A stretch of 64,000 nt of DNA, taken from positions 1,478,911-1,542,910 of the forward strand of contig RPFO01000288.1 of NCBI GenBank assembly GCA_009746045.1, given 5' to 3'. The DNA comes from Mesostigma viride. Its lineage: Eukaryota; Streptophyta; Mesostigmatophyceae; Mesostigmatales; Mesostigmataceae. Of this stretch, positions 32,626 to 41,166 are shown in pieces (positions within the stretch are counted from its first letter, which is position 1; each line of letters opens with the position of its first letter). The position numbers and the translations under genes were made by a program. The notes below the pieces were generated by a model. That model was not told the origin of the DNA and did no database searches. It saw only the letters and a program-made list of their open reading frames with translations.

Positions 32626-33930
32626 TTAGAGGTACACGGCTGCCTGCCTGCCTGCAGCGATGTCCATCTTTGATTCGCATTCCGTGAAGATGTAGGAAAT
32701 GCAGTCCGTTGCTCCCTTCTCGACTCGCAGCGTGACCACCGATGCCGTGCCACGAAGGTCAAGGCCGCTCATGTACTCTGGACCGGCACACGGCATATTA
32801 AGGTGACACGCCATCGTGAAGTTGTTGTTTAGCCACGTGGTAGGAGTCATGCCCTCACGGACACAGGACAAAACATTCCCTTGGTCACCGAACGCGGACA
32901 ACAGATTGATCCACGCCTCCGTTGCGTTCGTACGGTATCCAGGCGCCAGGTTGGATCCGTTGATGTCGTATTGGTAGGAAGTCATACCATCCGCGATGTG
33001 ATTGAACATCGTATTGCCAGATGCGTTGGTCACGTCCGCGCCGGCAGCAACCTGAATCGCCAGGAGTTTGCTGGCGGACGCGGAAGACAGCGACGCCTTG
33101 ATGGCATAGGGAGTGCGAGTCCCGAGCGACTGTTTGGTGGACTGCCACGTCCGCCACTTGAAGGAGAGAGTTCCACCCTCGGCAAGCCTGGACGAGAAAA
33201 TCTGGCCCACGATATCTTCTTGGAACCTGTACGTGTCGATGCTAAAGTGGATGTTGCTCAGTTCGAAACCAACCCCCGTTCCTGCGTCAACGGCCACGAT
33301 GCCACCAGCAGCTGCTTGCGCCACGCTAGGAAGCATCACCCCTCCGTCCATGAGTGTGATTCGGATCTCGATGGGGGGGAAGAGACTCAGATCCACGATC
33401 CGAGGCTCGCCACTCAGGAATCCCAAAAAGTGGTCAATGACGCCGTCCACTGCGGTGTTTGCCTTCACGTTGTTTGTGAGAGCGCCAGCCGCATCAGCAA
33501 TGACGATGTTGTTATTCTTCGACCAACCAGCGGGAGCCTGCGCGAGATTGTACTCGACACCGCCGTGCACCGAGAGCAGCGTATGGAACAGCTGGGAGTA
33601 GTCGTTGATGCTGTCGACGGTCTGACCTCCTGCCAGTACCTCGAGGCGCCTGATGATGGAGGACGTGTACGCGGGGAACTTTGCGAACCCCGCCGTGGTC
33701 GTGGGGGTCCCCGTGAAAAACATTGCGAAGGAGTGCAAGTCCACGAACCCGGACGTGGGGAGGCGGACCGCGACCACAGACCCTTGTTTGATGCCGTCGC
33801 TTGCTGAGAGGGTGCTGAGATGGACTCGTTGAGTCGTGTGCTGACCCAGCGCCTTCACGAGGTATTGCATGGACTTGGGGATAGCGCGCGAGTACCAGGA
33901 ATTGTCCGAAGCCATAGATTGTGTATACAT
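32626..33930 (-). CDS. MCP: PLV major capsid protein (double jelly-roll type)
   Basis: The ORF gives 434 residues from ATG 33930; a second ATG at 33915 (MASDN) is an equally good start. It contains IIRRLEVLAGGQTVDSIND near residues 90-110, the strand-turn-strand signature (EV..GGQ.ID) of major capsid proteins of PLVs, virophages and large DNA viruses. A second beta-rich half with SFKWRTWQSTKQSLGTR follows. Such proteins form the trimeric capsomers of an icosahedral shell. It heads a cluster of structural genes. The ORF is intact. Confidence 0.85.
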   Translation of the reverse strand: MYTQSMASDNSWYSRAIPKSMQYLVKALGQHTTQRVHLSTLSASDGIKQGSVVAVRLPTSGFVDLHSFAMFFTGTPTTTAGFAKFPAYTSSIIRRLEVLAGGQTVDSINDYSQLFHTLLSVHGGVEYNLAQAPAGWSKNNNIVIADAAGALTNNVKANTAVDGVIDHFLGFLSGEPRIVDLSLFPPIEIRITLMDGGVMLPSVAQAAAGGIVAVDAGTGVGFELSNIHFSIDTYRFQEDIVGQIFSSRLAEGGTLSFKWRTWQSTKQSLGTRTPYAIKASLSSASASKLLAIQVAAGADVTNASGNTMFNHIADGMTSYQYDINGSNLAPGYRTNATEAWINLLSAFGDQGNVLSCVREGMTPTTWLNNNFTMACHLNMPCAGPEYMSGLDLRGTASVVTLRVEKGATDCISYIFTECESKMDIAAGRQAAVYL

Positions 33931-33945
33931 TCGAATGAGATATTT

Positions 33946-34302
33946 TTACTGAAGAAGCTGGCCGAGTATGGGATTTTTTACCTTCGCTCCATCAACCCGT
34001 CTTTCGAGGTTGGACAAGGCGCTCAGACCAGTGTTTGCGACCGAGTACGCTTTCCCGAGCAGCGTACTCTTCGCGATCATGTTGGATGGGATGTGTCCGA
34101 GCGCGGAATCGACAATGCCCGCCGCCTGTTTGGCAGCCCGCGCCCCGTCGCCAATTTTTGAGATGACTTCGCCAGCGACGTGCCCGGCTTTCTTGACAGC
34201 TGACACGATGGCCGCCCCGTCGCCGACCCTCTTGATAGCGTTGCCGGCAAACTCTCCCACGCGTCTAGCCACGTTTCCGATTGCTCCAAAATTAACTTTC
34301 AT
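33946..34302 (-). CDS. Small PLV capsid-associated protein (118 aa), protein VI-like in character
   Basis: The reading begins at ATG 34302 (MKVNFGAIGN); the open frame upstream lacks an ATG. The product is alanine/glycine/valine-rich and forms amphipathic helices (RRVGEFAGNAIKRVG, KKAGHVAGEVISKI), as in small membrane-active or cement proteins of PLVs and adenovirus-like viruses. It overlaps the end of the penton-like gene by 11 bp and precedes MCP by 15 bp. Function is inferred from composition and position. Confidence 0.65.
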   Translation of the reverse strand: MKVNFGAIGNVARRVGEFAGNAIKRVGDGAAIVSAVKKAGHVAGEVISKIGDGARAAKQAAGIVDSALGHIPSNMIAKSTLLGKAYSVANTGLSALSNLERRVDGAKVKNPILGQLLQ

Positions 34303-35155
34303 CGTCCTCGATAGTACTAGATGGCTGAGAAATAAATCTGGTTTGTGGCTGGACGGTCCTGTCAAGGGCCATATACTTCAAAACGCTCCCGATCTTCCTC
34401 GCCTCTATTCCCATCGCCTTCTGAGGGCTTATGCGGAAGGAGAGCTGAAGAGCCCAATCCGAGTAGACAGTTATAGGAGCGTCGTCCTCGTCGAGCAGTC
34501 GGATCGTGATGTTGCTGGGAGAGTCCTTGAGATGCTGCCACAAAGGGGTCGCTGCCTGCCAAACAATGGGTTCTAAGAACTGCGACATGTTGGGACAGAC
34601 GGCCAAAAGGCCTCCATATCCCGTGCCTGTCGACGATGATATCACGTTTCCTCGAACGATGTCGCTGTATACATACACCATTCTCAGTCTCCCATTCGTT
34701 GCTGGCCGGTTGCTAGCGAGGACACCTGTGAAAGGATATGATCCTTCCATGAGCCCCAACACCCGGCCCGTGGGCTCATCCACCGCGACAGAGAACTCGG
34801 TGGCATTTGTCACGGTAAAAAGACTAGTCGCCCTGTTGTACGTGACCGAGAACCCAGGATCTACCGCCTTCAAAGCTTCCTCTATGTTTTTTCGGTTTTC
34901 GATAGTCGTGTACGAGCCGAGCGGCAAGGTCACCTTCGTAGGGGACTCGCTGCCAGACAAACGGACAGTGAAGTATCGGTTTCCTTCGCTGATGTGAGTC
35001 TGTTCAAACGGGATGGTCATGAGGGTAAGCCCGACGTCGTGATAATCGTCAAGGAGTCCCGCCGGGATGTCCCATACCGGATCCACTAGCGTCCCGCGAG
35101 TTCGGTTCTCCGTGCGAAGAGTGAGTGTCAGCGTTTCCTGGATGAACTCCTTCAT
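34292..35155 (-). CDS. PLV penton-like minor capsid protein
   Basis: Start chosen at ATG 35155 (MKEFIQETL), since the longer frame begins with TTG. The product is 287 residues, beta-rich, with SNITIRLLDEDDAPI and WALQLSFRI near residues 225-255. This pattern (I.RL.D..G.PI....W.L.L.F) recurs in penton or minor capsid proteins of polinton-like elements. It is one of three consecutive structural genes before MCP. The 5' end overlaps the preceding gene by about 107 bp, which is unusual. Confidence 0.6.
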   Translation of the reverse strand: MKEFIQETLTLTLRTENRTRGTLVDPVWDIPAGLLDDYHDVGLTLMTIPFEQTHISEGNRYFTVRLSGSESPTKVTLPLGSYTTIENRKNIEEALKAVDPGFSVTYNRATSLFTVTNATEFSVAVDEPTGRVLGLMEGSYPFTGVLASNRPATNGRLRMVYVYSDIVRGNVISSSTGTGYGGLLAVCPNMSQFLEPIVWQAATPLWQHLKDSPSNITIRLLDEDDAPITVYSDWALQLSFRISPQKAMGIEARKIGSVLKYMALDRTVQPQTRFISQPSSTIEDDES

Positions 35156-35393
35156 CGGCCACTTCTTCTGACAATAGCTCAGAAGTAATTTCGTTTGTCC
35201 CAAAAACCTTGACGACGCCTTCCTCAATTTTCGCCGATGCCCTTTTCATGGCGCGCCTTGTCTTCCCTGTGAGTGGCTTCTTCTTACAGTAGAGCATGGC
35301 TGCCTCAATGAACTCTCGTGGGACATTTGGATGGAGGGTCATCCATTGAGAGATCTCGAGCATCTCGGCGTCAGTGAACAGCGGGCTGCTCAT
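35049..35393 (-). CDS. PLV protein of unknown function (114 aa)
   Basis: The N-terminal 70 residues are helical and basic (FIEAAMLYCKKKPLTGKTRR); the C-terminal 30 residues are glycine/serine/histidine-rich and lie in the overlap with the penton-like gene. No family is recognised. The start at 35393 is 3 bp from the preceding stop. Confidence 0.5.
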   Translation of the reverse strand: MSSPLFTDAEMLEISQWMTLHPNVPREFIEAAMLYCKKKPLTGKTRRAMKRASAKIEEGVVKVFGTNEITSELLSEEVADEGVHPGNADTHSSHGEPNSRDASGSGMGHPGGTP

Positions 35394-35395
35394 GT

Positions 35396-35899
35396 TTACT
35401 CTTCTGTGAGATTTTTTTCAGCGCCTTCTTTTGGAATTCCCACGACCGTGTTGTGGACCCTCCTGAGATGCAGCAGGAGGTTTTTTTCGTTTGCGAACGT
35501 GCTCTTACACCCGGGTTGTGGGCATTTCCACCTCGCGCCTCCCACCTGGACTCGTTTCCCGACAGGTACACCCGCAGGCTCCGGGGGTGCCGCCACTGCT
35601 TCATCGACGACAACCGGTTCGGGAGCCGGCGCGACAGGGGCCGGTTGGGCATACGCGGACAACGGGGGGTACGCGACCGGTCTAGAGTTCGCCATCACTG
35701 ACGCCATGAGAAGGGCATCCTTGAACCCTCGCGCCTCTGCGACCTTCCCTTTGTTCACCGCTCTTCGGACCGGCGCGCTGTGGATGACAATGGTGTTGGT
35801 CGATGAAGCGGTCACCTGCGACTGGGGTGCGACCTTACGCTTCGGTTTTCCCCTTTTACTTGAAGGACGGCGCCGTGCTGATTTCTGACGCCTTGCCAT
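35396..35899 (-). CDS. PLV C2H2 zinc-finger protein (167 aa)
   Basis: The first 25 residues are very basic (RRQKSARRRPSSKRGKPKRK), a likely nuclear-localisation or DNA-binding tail. A proline/alanine-rich linker follows. A single C2H2 finger sits near residues 123-146 (CPQPGC then NLLLHLRRVH). It may bind DNA in the virion or regulate transcription. The gene lies between the structural genes and the broken gene to its right. Confidence 0.75.
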   Translation of the reverse strand: MARRQKSARRRPSSKRGKPKRKVAPQSQVTASSTNTIVIHSAPVRRAVNKGKVAEARGFKDALLMASVMANSRPVAYPPLSAYAQPAPVAPAPEPVVVDEAVAAPPEPAGVPVGKRVQVGGARWKCPQPGCKSTFANEKNLLLHLRRVHNTVVGIPKEGAEKNLTEE

Positions 35900-35921
35900 T
35901 TCTGCATATAATCATAGATTT

Positions 35922-37030
35922 TTATAACGTCCAAGTGAGGGTCTTGTTAGTCGACACGGCCATTTTTCCAGCGCGCGACTTGCAAAACGCCGTAGACAAC
36001 GCTATGTTTGTTGACGTGTCAGTGGTGATGCGAGGAATCCGCAATGCGATTTCAAACACCCCGTCATCCTCCTCGTATCCTGAAACAACATTCCAGTTGC
36101 TGCCAATTATAACGTTTACCGGCCAGACGGACAGGCCGCTAGCCGTTAAGCGATATGGGTTTGATATGTCGAGAATCGTTGGTGGGTTGTTATCAAATGT
36201 TAACCTGACAAGGATATTGGTCAACGCGGTCGGAAGAGTTAGTTCCGATTGCGTGGCCGGGTCGTGGAAAGACATCACGGCCACGGGGCGCCGTGCCAAA
36301 ATTGCGGAAGCGGGTAGTCGTATATGGGCTGCCTCAACCGACCAGAATCTGCTTCCAAATCGTGTGCGATATACGCCTAGTTTCTCGGACATCTTCATAC
36401 AGGGCCACGTCCATCCCGTGATTGCCGCCAATTGACGACAGGCTTGAACCATAATAGTAGCTTAGGCTAGAAGCAAATAAAAGCGGGCTCGGGCCAGATA
36501 CTGTTGGATCTAATACCTGGAACGTCACGGTCGCCAAATGGATCATACCAGTAACTGGAGGATCAACCAGTGAAATATGATCACAGGTTATGTCAACGTA
36601 CGACGAGGATTTTGAATTGTGTTGTAGAAAAACCGCCAGTCCACGCTTCTCCAACGACTACGCTGATAAGCAACGGATCATTGCTCAACTTGGTGTTTGA
36701 AAATCCAAGTCTTACATAAAACTTCCTCACCGACTGACGAGCTGGTAGAATCCCATATATTTTGGCAGTATATTGGTTCATTTGCACGCCGTATTGAACA
36801 TCGGGACACTTAACAACCGTGCGGATGACACTCTCATTCGTGAGTGTTAGCTCCTTAAACCAAGTATCCGCCACACCCGGTACGGGTTTTGTGACGCTAT
36901 ATTTGCCAAAAATGCTACAATTCCTCGACGAGGTGGACCTGTGACGCAGCTCCAACACGTCTCCACGGCTGTGTACGATCCGGATGGATTGTTGGTTTTT
37001 AGGAGTCGAACTCTATGTCTTGTAGGTCAT
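35922..37030 (-). pseudogene. Broken PLV beta-rich protein: one premature stop and two frameshifts
   Basis: Three overlapping minus-strand frames join into one reading of about 365 residues. The only ATG is at 37030 (MTYKT), followed after five codons by TAG (37013-37015). The frame then reads IRIVHSRGDVLELRHRS, shifts at a T5 run near 36625 (EAWTGGF into SKSSSYVDITCDH), and shifts again at a T3 run near 36355 into FWSVEAAHIRLPAS. Both shifts equal single-base insertions. The product is rich in predicted strands and may be a minor capsid or spike protein. The intact function is not recognisable. Confidence 0.55.
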
Positions 37031-37430
37031 CTTTGATGGCCAGACATACGCGCCGTGGTACTCTCCGCTCAAGTGGAAACTGGTCGGAGGGCATCGGAAT
37101 GTACGGGTCAATAATGTCTGTAGGATGGTTGTAAATATACCGGACGAGTTTGAGATTTTAGTCATTCACTAAGTTTTGAGGAGTTGTTTTGGATATATAA
37201 CGCTCACTTCCATCCGATTTTCTTCGAAATGCCACCCAGTAGCTGTTTTGTTGTCTCCATGATGAGTTTAACGTGTATCGAACCTTCGACTTCAGATTGT
37301 CAAACAGGTCGAGTGCATAGTCACTATGGTGCAGATTGATACCCAGCATACCCCAATGCGTCGTAGCCGCATTTCTCCAATTCTGATGGGCATCTGTCGT
37401 GGCCGGGTGATATTTATTCGTCAAAGACAT
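36999..37430 (-). pseudogene. PLV protein of unknown function interrupted by a TAA
   Basis: ATG 37430 (MSLTNKYHP) opens a 90-codon ORF ending with TAA at 37158-37160. The same frame continues without further stops for 53 codons (KLVRYIYNHPTDIIDPYIPM, then VCLAIKDDLQDIEFDS) to a TAA at 36999, overlapping the next gene start. The downstream part looks coding, so I read the first TAA as a nonsense mutation. Alternatively the short form is genuine and the extension is a separate remnant. Confidence 0.5.
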
Positions 37431-37638
37431 AGTATTTTCTGCAAACGAAAAAGCATCGTTGCTGCCCAAATATAGCCGAAAACACAAAGAAAGGGCCGTC
37501 TATGAGCTGCTCTGAAAAAACAACACATTTGCTTGGTGCCGGAGTGGCTGTTTTTACAAAAAAGAATTTTTCGGAGACCCTTCAAAGTAGTATTTTCGCT
37601 TCTGCTTGCAGCGGTCACGGAGTGGCGCGAGAATGATT
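37431..37638. other. Spacer in the leftward PLV block
   Basis: About 200 bp. Short ORFs on both strands have no ATG or no motif, and I assign nothing. Confidence 0.4.
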
Positions 37639-39201
37639 CTAGAGAATGGAGTCGTAGCGGGGCCGTCTATCTCCACGGTTCCCTGACAGGTTTGGCGAGT
37701 CCTTTACGGTTACGATCCTGTATCTGAGTTCTACATCATCGCCTTCGGATGGATTTTGAAACGTCGTTGTCTTCAACGTCCCATCCAAGGCCCCTTGAGA
37801 TACTCCGTTCGCCAACAGATGAAAACCGGTGAGAGGAGGCAACGACTTTCCCCACCCCACATCATGGTCCGCGTAGACGCCGTTGATCGCGATTTTTACA
37901 GGATTTAGATATGAAATGTAGGAACTTGGTGTCCGGATGCCGGAGTGCAGTTGGCTCATTTTTGAAACGCATACCATCACCCCTCCTTTGTGGGTGGTGT
38001 AGGAGGTGAGGGTCGAGTCGTTGTAGACGTCTATCTCGTAGTTCATATACTTGTTACTATCTGCCGCGACTGGCGCGGTGATTACGGCGTCTTCCCCGCG
38101 CAGTCCCCCGTTTTGCGAGAGGGAGACTCCGCCGATGGTCGGAGTGGTCGGCGTGAGCTGGGTGGAATTCATGTACCACCTGATGGGGAGTTTGCGTTGG
38201 TATGCGAAGGGGGTCGTCATCTTTATGCCCTGTTTGAGGGTCGTTCCCTCTACGACCTCCCAATTAGCGGTGGTTGGATTGGTGCTCCAGTAGAGTGCGT
38301 TCACAGGGTCAATCGGACCCATTCGCCAGTCCGTCAGTGGCGAGTATGTACGCGTGATGGTGAAGGATCTCCCAGTTAGTGGAAGGCGGCGGTTGTCGTC
38401 GCGAATCGTGGCGAAAGACAACAACTCCACGCGGAGAGGGAGGCCGTTAAATCGAGATCCGCCGAGACCATAGAAAGAGTCGGAAAAGTATGGATATCCT
38501 ACCTCTCCGTCCACAACGCTCTCCCCCGTGCGCGCCTGGGTCGTGTGGTAGTCGCGATAGGTAAACTTACAGATTCCACTCGCGTCGCCATTCGTAACGT
38601 TGTAGGGCAGCTGGACTCGCACATCCTGGTCATTGATGACGTTGAACGCGTTTTGGTGCGACACGGTCGTCCCGTCTTCGAGATGGAGGACGAAATCCCC
38701 GTTCAAGTTAGCTATCGACGTTTTGCCTACCCCGTGTTGGTCAAAAAGGTAGTCCAATTGCGCGCGGGTCAGGACTCTGCCACCAGGGTCTAGCAACGTA
38801 TCAGGGCTAAAGTCGAAGACGTGGTACTGGGTCGCTCCCACTTTCGCCGTAAGGTAAGGTTCATTTAGAGTGAGATCGTCGACTAAAGTAGTCCCTGATT
38901 TAAAATAGGAATACCCATTCACGACGAGACTGTAAGCAAGTTCCGATGGGTCGCTTGCGGTCTCGTCGTCGTAATTGTCTCCGAGTCGCACATTTGTCGG
39001 CTGGCTCGGGTAGAAAATTTTGAATCCGTCGACAACGAGTGACTCATCGAATGGATGTGAAATGCCAAGAAGTAACGTCACGCTAGCTTGAAGCCCATCT
39101 ATGTCTGTTTCGATGTTAGAAACACGCTCCTCCATTTCAGGGTCGAGCGTTAACCCGGTGGCGAGATTGGTCGGTCTGCTCAATGTTGTTAGAACGACCA
39201 T
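37639..39201 (-). CDS. PLV fibre-like structural protein (520 aa)
   Basis: ATG 39201 to TAG 37639. Residues 20-50 form a short coiled coil (EMEERVSNIETDIDGLQASV), as at the N terminus of trimeric fibres. The rest is beta-rich with repeated Y/N/G/T-rich strands and no cysteine pattern. It is the first gene of the leftward block, and its start is only 24 bp from the divergent gene at 39226. A fibre or tail-spike role is inferred. Confidence 0.6.
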   Translation of the reverse strand: MVVLTTLSRPTNLATGLTLDPEMEERVSNIETDIDGLQASVTLLLGISHPFDESLVVDGFKIFYPSQPTNVRLGDNYDDETASDPSELAYSLVVNGYSYFKSGTTLVDDLTLNEPYLTAKVGATQYHVFDFSPDTLLDPGGRVLTRAQLDYLFDQHGVGKTSIANLNGDFVLHLEDGTTVSHQNAFNVINDQDVRVQLPYNVTNGDASGICKFTYRDYHTTQARTGESVVDGEVGYPYFSDSFYGLGGSRFNGLPLRVELLSFATIRDDNRRLPLTGRSFTITRTYSPLTDWRMGPIDPVNALYWSTNPTTANWEVVEGTTLKQGIKMTTPFAYQRKLPIRWYMNSTQLTPTTPTIGGVSLSQNGGLRGEDAVITAPVAADSNKYMNYEIDVYNDSTLTSYTTHKGGVMVCVSKMSQLHSGIRTPSSYISYLNPVKIAINGVYADHDVGWGKSLPPLTGFHLLANGVSQGALDGTLKTTTFQNPSEGDDVELRYRIVTVKDSPNLSGNRGDRRPRYDSIL

Positions 39202-39225
39202 TTATTATCTACCTAGAATATAAAC
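39202..39225. promoter_or_regulatory. Divergent promoter between the two PLV gene blocks
   Basis: Only 24 AT-rich bases (TTATTATCTACCTAGAATATA) separate the oppositely oriented ATGs at 39201 and 39226. Transcription of both blocks must therefore start here or within the neighbouring coding sequences. Confidence 0.5.
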
Positions 39226-39752
39226 ATGGCCTCTGAGGCTTCAGAGACCCCAACGAGCTACCAAGACGAAACCTTCGCCGAGACGCGGGAAGAGCAGGTT
39301 GACCTGGTCAAGACAATTCGAAAGGGACAACCGCTGAATGATGAACAGAAAAAAGCCCTTCGCGACAAAATGAGGGTTTACCAGCAACGCGCAAAAGCCG
39401 AGAGGGAGAAGAGACGAAACGAAGAAAAGGAGGCAGAGATAACGAAACGAAAGGTCCTTGCAAAGGAATTGGAGATTCAGCGGCAAAGGCTAGTCGAACT
39501 CGAGCTGCAAGAAGCCGTAACAAATCGCGGATTGAACGCCTTCTCGCTGAAGATTCCGTCGCCTCAACCCCCGCCGACACGCCAAAACCAAGACGGGGTC
39601 GAAAGCCCAAGGAGACAGAGCCGGACTCTCCGCCACCCCCGATCAAGACCCGACAGCTCCCACCTCCACCACCGCCACCTGTCGCGATGACGCCATACGA
39701 GATGCGCATGGCCGCCATCCGCGCGTCTCTCCTTGCTAGTCTGGACGATTAA
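39226..39752 (+). pseudogene. PLV coiled-coil / AT-hook protein with a one-base frameshift
   Basis: The first frame (from ATG 39226) gives about 105 residues of strongly charged coiled coil (YQQRAKAEREKRRNEEKEAE). Near 39520-39535 the coding signal moves to the -1 frame: SRIERLLAEDSVAS, then an AT-hook-like KPRRGRKPKE, a proline run and MTPYEMRMAAIRASLLASLD to TAA 39752. One additional A in the CAAAT tract would join the two. Without it the protein continues 50 residues into an unrelated arginine/histidine tail ending at 39690. Confidence 0.6.
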
Positions 39753-39764
39753 AATGTCTTCAGA

Positions 39765-40649
39765 ATGATAATGGCTATCATCGAAGAGCGACGAATTCAT
39801 TCACTTGAGAACAAAGACATCAAGCAACGATACGCCCCACAGCGTCCTGCTCCACCGAATATGCCGAGTCTTCATTTCATCGCAAACTTCTGCGGAGCTC
39901 GACGGTCTGGGAAAACTACATCGGCAGTCAACATGGCGAAGGCTTACTTTGCTAACAACTCATTCGACAAGCTGTACCTCATTTCAGGGAGTGCCCACAC
40001 GGAGCCGAAATACAAGGAGCTCCCGGAACCAGCTATGACGATGGAAGTCTACTCTAACCTGGCATTCGATGGGATGATAGATCATATAAAGTCTGACCTC
40101 CACGAATACGAGAGGTACAAGGACGATCTCAAGGTCTGGGAAACGTTCAAACGCGAATACGTGGATGGGAAAAAAAACGCAGAACTCATGGACCTCTCCA
40201 TGTACCTACGCCTTGATGCAATGAACTGGGATAAACCTGCGACAAGGTTCGAGCACGGTCCTCCTTCGTCGCTCATTCTGATAGACGACATGCAAGGCAG
40301 TGCCCTCTATCAGAGCTCTAGCAAAAACGCTGTTGCGGCTTTCGCGTTCAAACACAGACACTTCCTCACGAGCATGATTTTCCTGACACAGGCGTACACG
40401 AGCGGTGGCGTACCACGAGCAGTGCGAGCGAATATATCGTTTCTTGCGCTGTTCAGAACGAAGGACCATCGAGCCGCGCGACAGATCGCGGAAGAGAGCG
40501 CGGGGTCTGTGGCGCCGGATGAGTTTCTCGCGCTATGGGACCACGCCGTCAAGGACGATCCTCACGACTTCTTTGCTGTCGACTTCGACCAGCGCGACCC
40601 GAAAAAAATGTTTCGTCGAAACTTCAATACATTTCTCTCGATAAAATAA
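39765..40649 (+). CDS. PLV genome-packaging ATPase (FtsK/HerA, A32-like)
   Basis: 294 residues. The Walker A motif GARRSGKTTSAV lies near residues 44-55, and Walker B SLILIDDM near residues 168-175, followed by a helix and SMIFLTQAYTS containing the sensor glutamine. This is the arrangement of A32-like ATPases that pump viral DNA into capsids. ATG 39765 (MIM) is nearest the previous stop; MAII at 39771 is equally possible. The ORF is intact. Confidence 0.9.
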   Translation: MIMAIIEERRIHSLENKDIKQRYAPQRPAPPNMPSLHFIANFCGARRSGKTTSAVNMAKAYFANNSFDKLYLISGSAHTEPKYKELPEPAMTMEVYSNLAFDGMIDHIKSDLHEYERYKDDLKVWETFKREYVDGKKNAELMDLSMYLRLDAMNWDKPATRFEHGPPSSLILIDDMQGSALYQSSSKNAVAAFAFKHRHFLTSMIFLTQAYTSGGVPRAVRANISFLALFRTKDHRAARQIAEESAGSVAPDEFLALWDHAVKDDPHDFFAVDFDQRDPKKMFRRNFNTFLSIK

Positions 40650-40671
40650 TTTTCTCTGAACATGATATACT

Positions 40672-41166
40672 ATGGATATTCCGTCCATCAAACGATACGC
40701 AGGCGCCGAGAAGGAGTACGTGTTGGACACCCAAGCACTCCTCCGATATTGTTCGGGTTCTCGACTGGGGCAGAAAACTCTAGAACGTGTCGTCAGGATC
40801 CTTCAAGAAGCAGGCCACCACGACACGATTCCGTCCACCTGTCACGACATGAGCCCCGAAATCCGATTGGCCATCCTCGCCTTGGTGGGCGATCGCAGGC
40901 GTCCACGTGGGCGCTCACCCTCCAAAACGGAAAAACGACACGAACCGAAACGGCCTCGAGGGCGCCCAAGGATCCACCCCGTAGGGTATAAAAAGCCTCG
41001 AGCCAAAAAATTGTCTCATGTTCAGTCATCAGATGACGGTGACCGTAGAGGAGCGTCGCGAGCAATGGCGACGGGCCCAGGCGAAGAGGCGAGCAATCGC
41101 CCGCGACCAGACGAACTGCATCTCGGCGAAAAGCAAGGTCAAGAAGGGCGTCTGGAATCCCAGTGA
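40672..41166 (+). CDS. PLV AT-hook DNA-binding protein (164 aa)
   Basis: The N-terminal half is helical (YVLDTQALLRYCSGSRLGQK); the middle holds an AT-hook KRPRGRPRIHP near residues 92-102 with flanking basic residues. The last 50 residues overlap the recombinase gene in another frame, so the true end may be less constrained. It may bind the AT-rich TIRs. No family is recognised. Confidence 0.6.
   Translation: MDIPSIKRYAGAEKEYVLDTQALLRYCSGSRLGQKTLERVVRILQEAGHHDTIPSTCHDMSPEIRLAILALVGDRRRPRGRSPSKTEKRHEPKRPRGRPRIHPVGYKKPRAKKLSHVQSSDDGDRRGASRAMATGPGEEASNRPRPDELHLGEKQGQEGRLESQ

Noticed and set aside
32881-33807. 308-residue plus-strand ORF opposite MCP
   Set aside because: It is the antisense shadow of the capsid gene; the minus-strand protein carries the recognisable capsid signature.
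37421-37618. 65-residue minus-strand ORF and a 44-codon plus-strand ORF in the same gap
   Set aside because: The minus ORF lacks an ATG and known motif; the plus ORF opposes the operon direction. Neither is supported.
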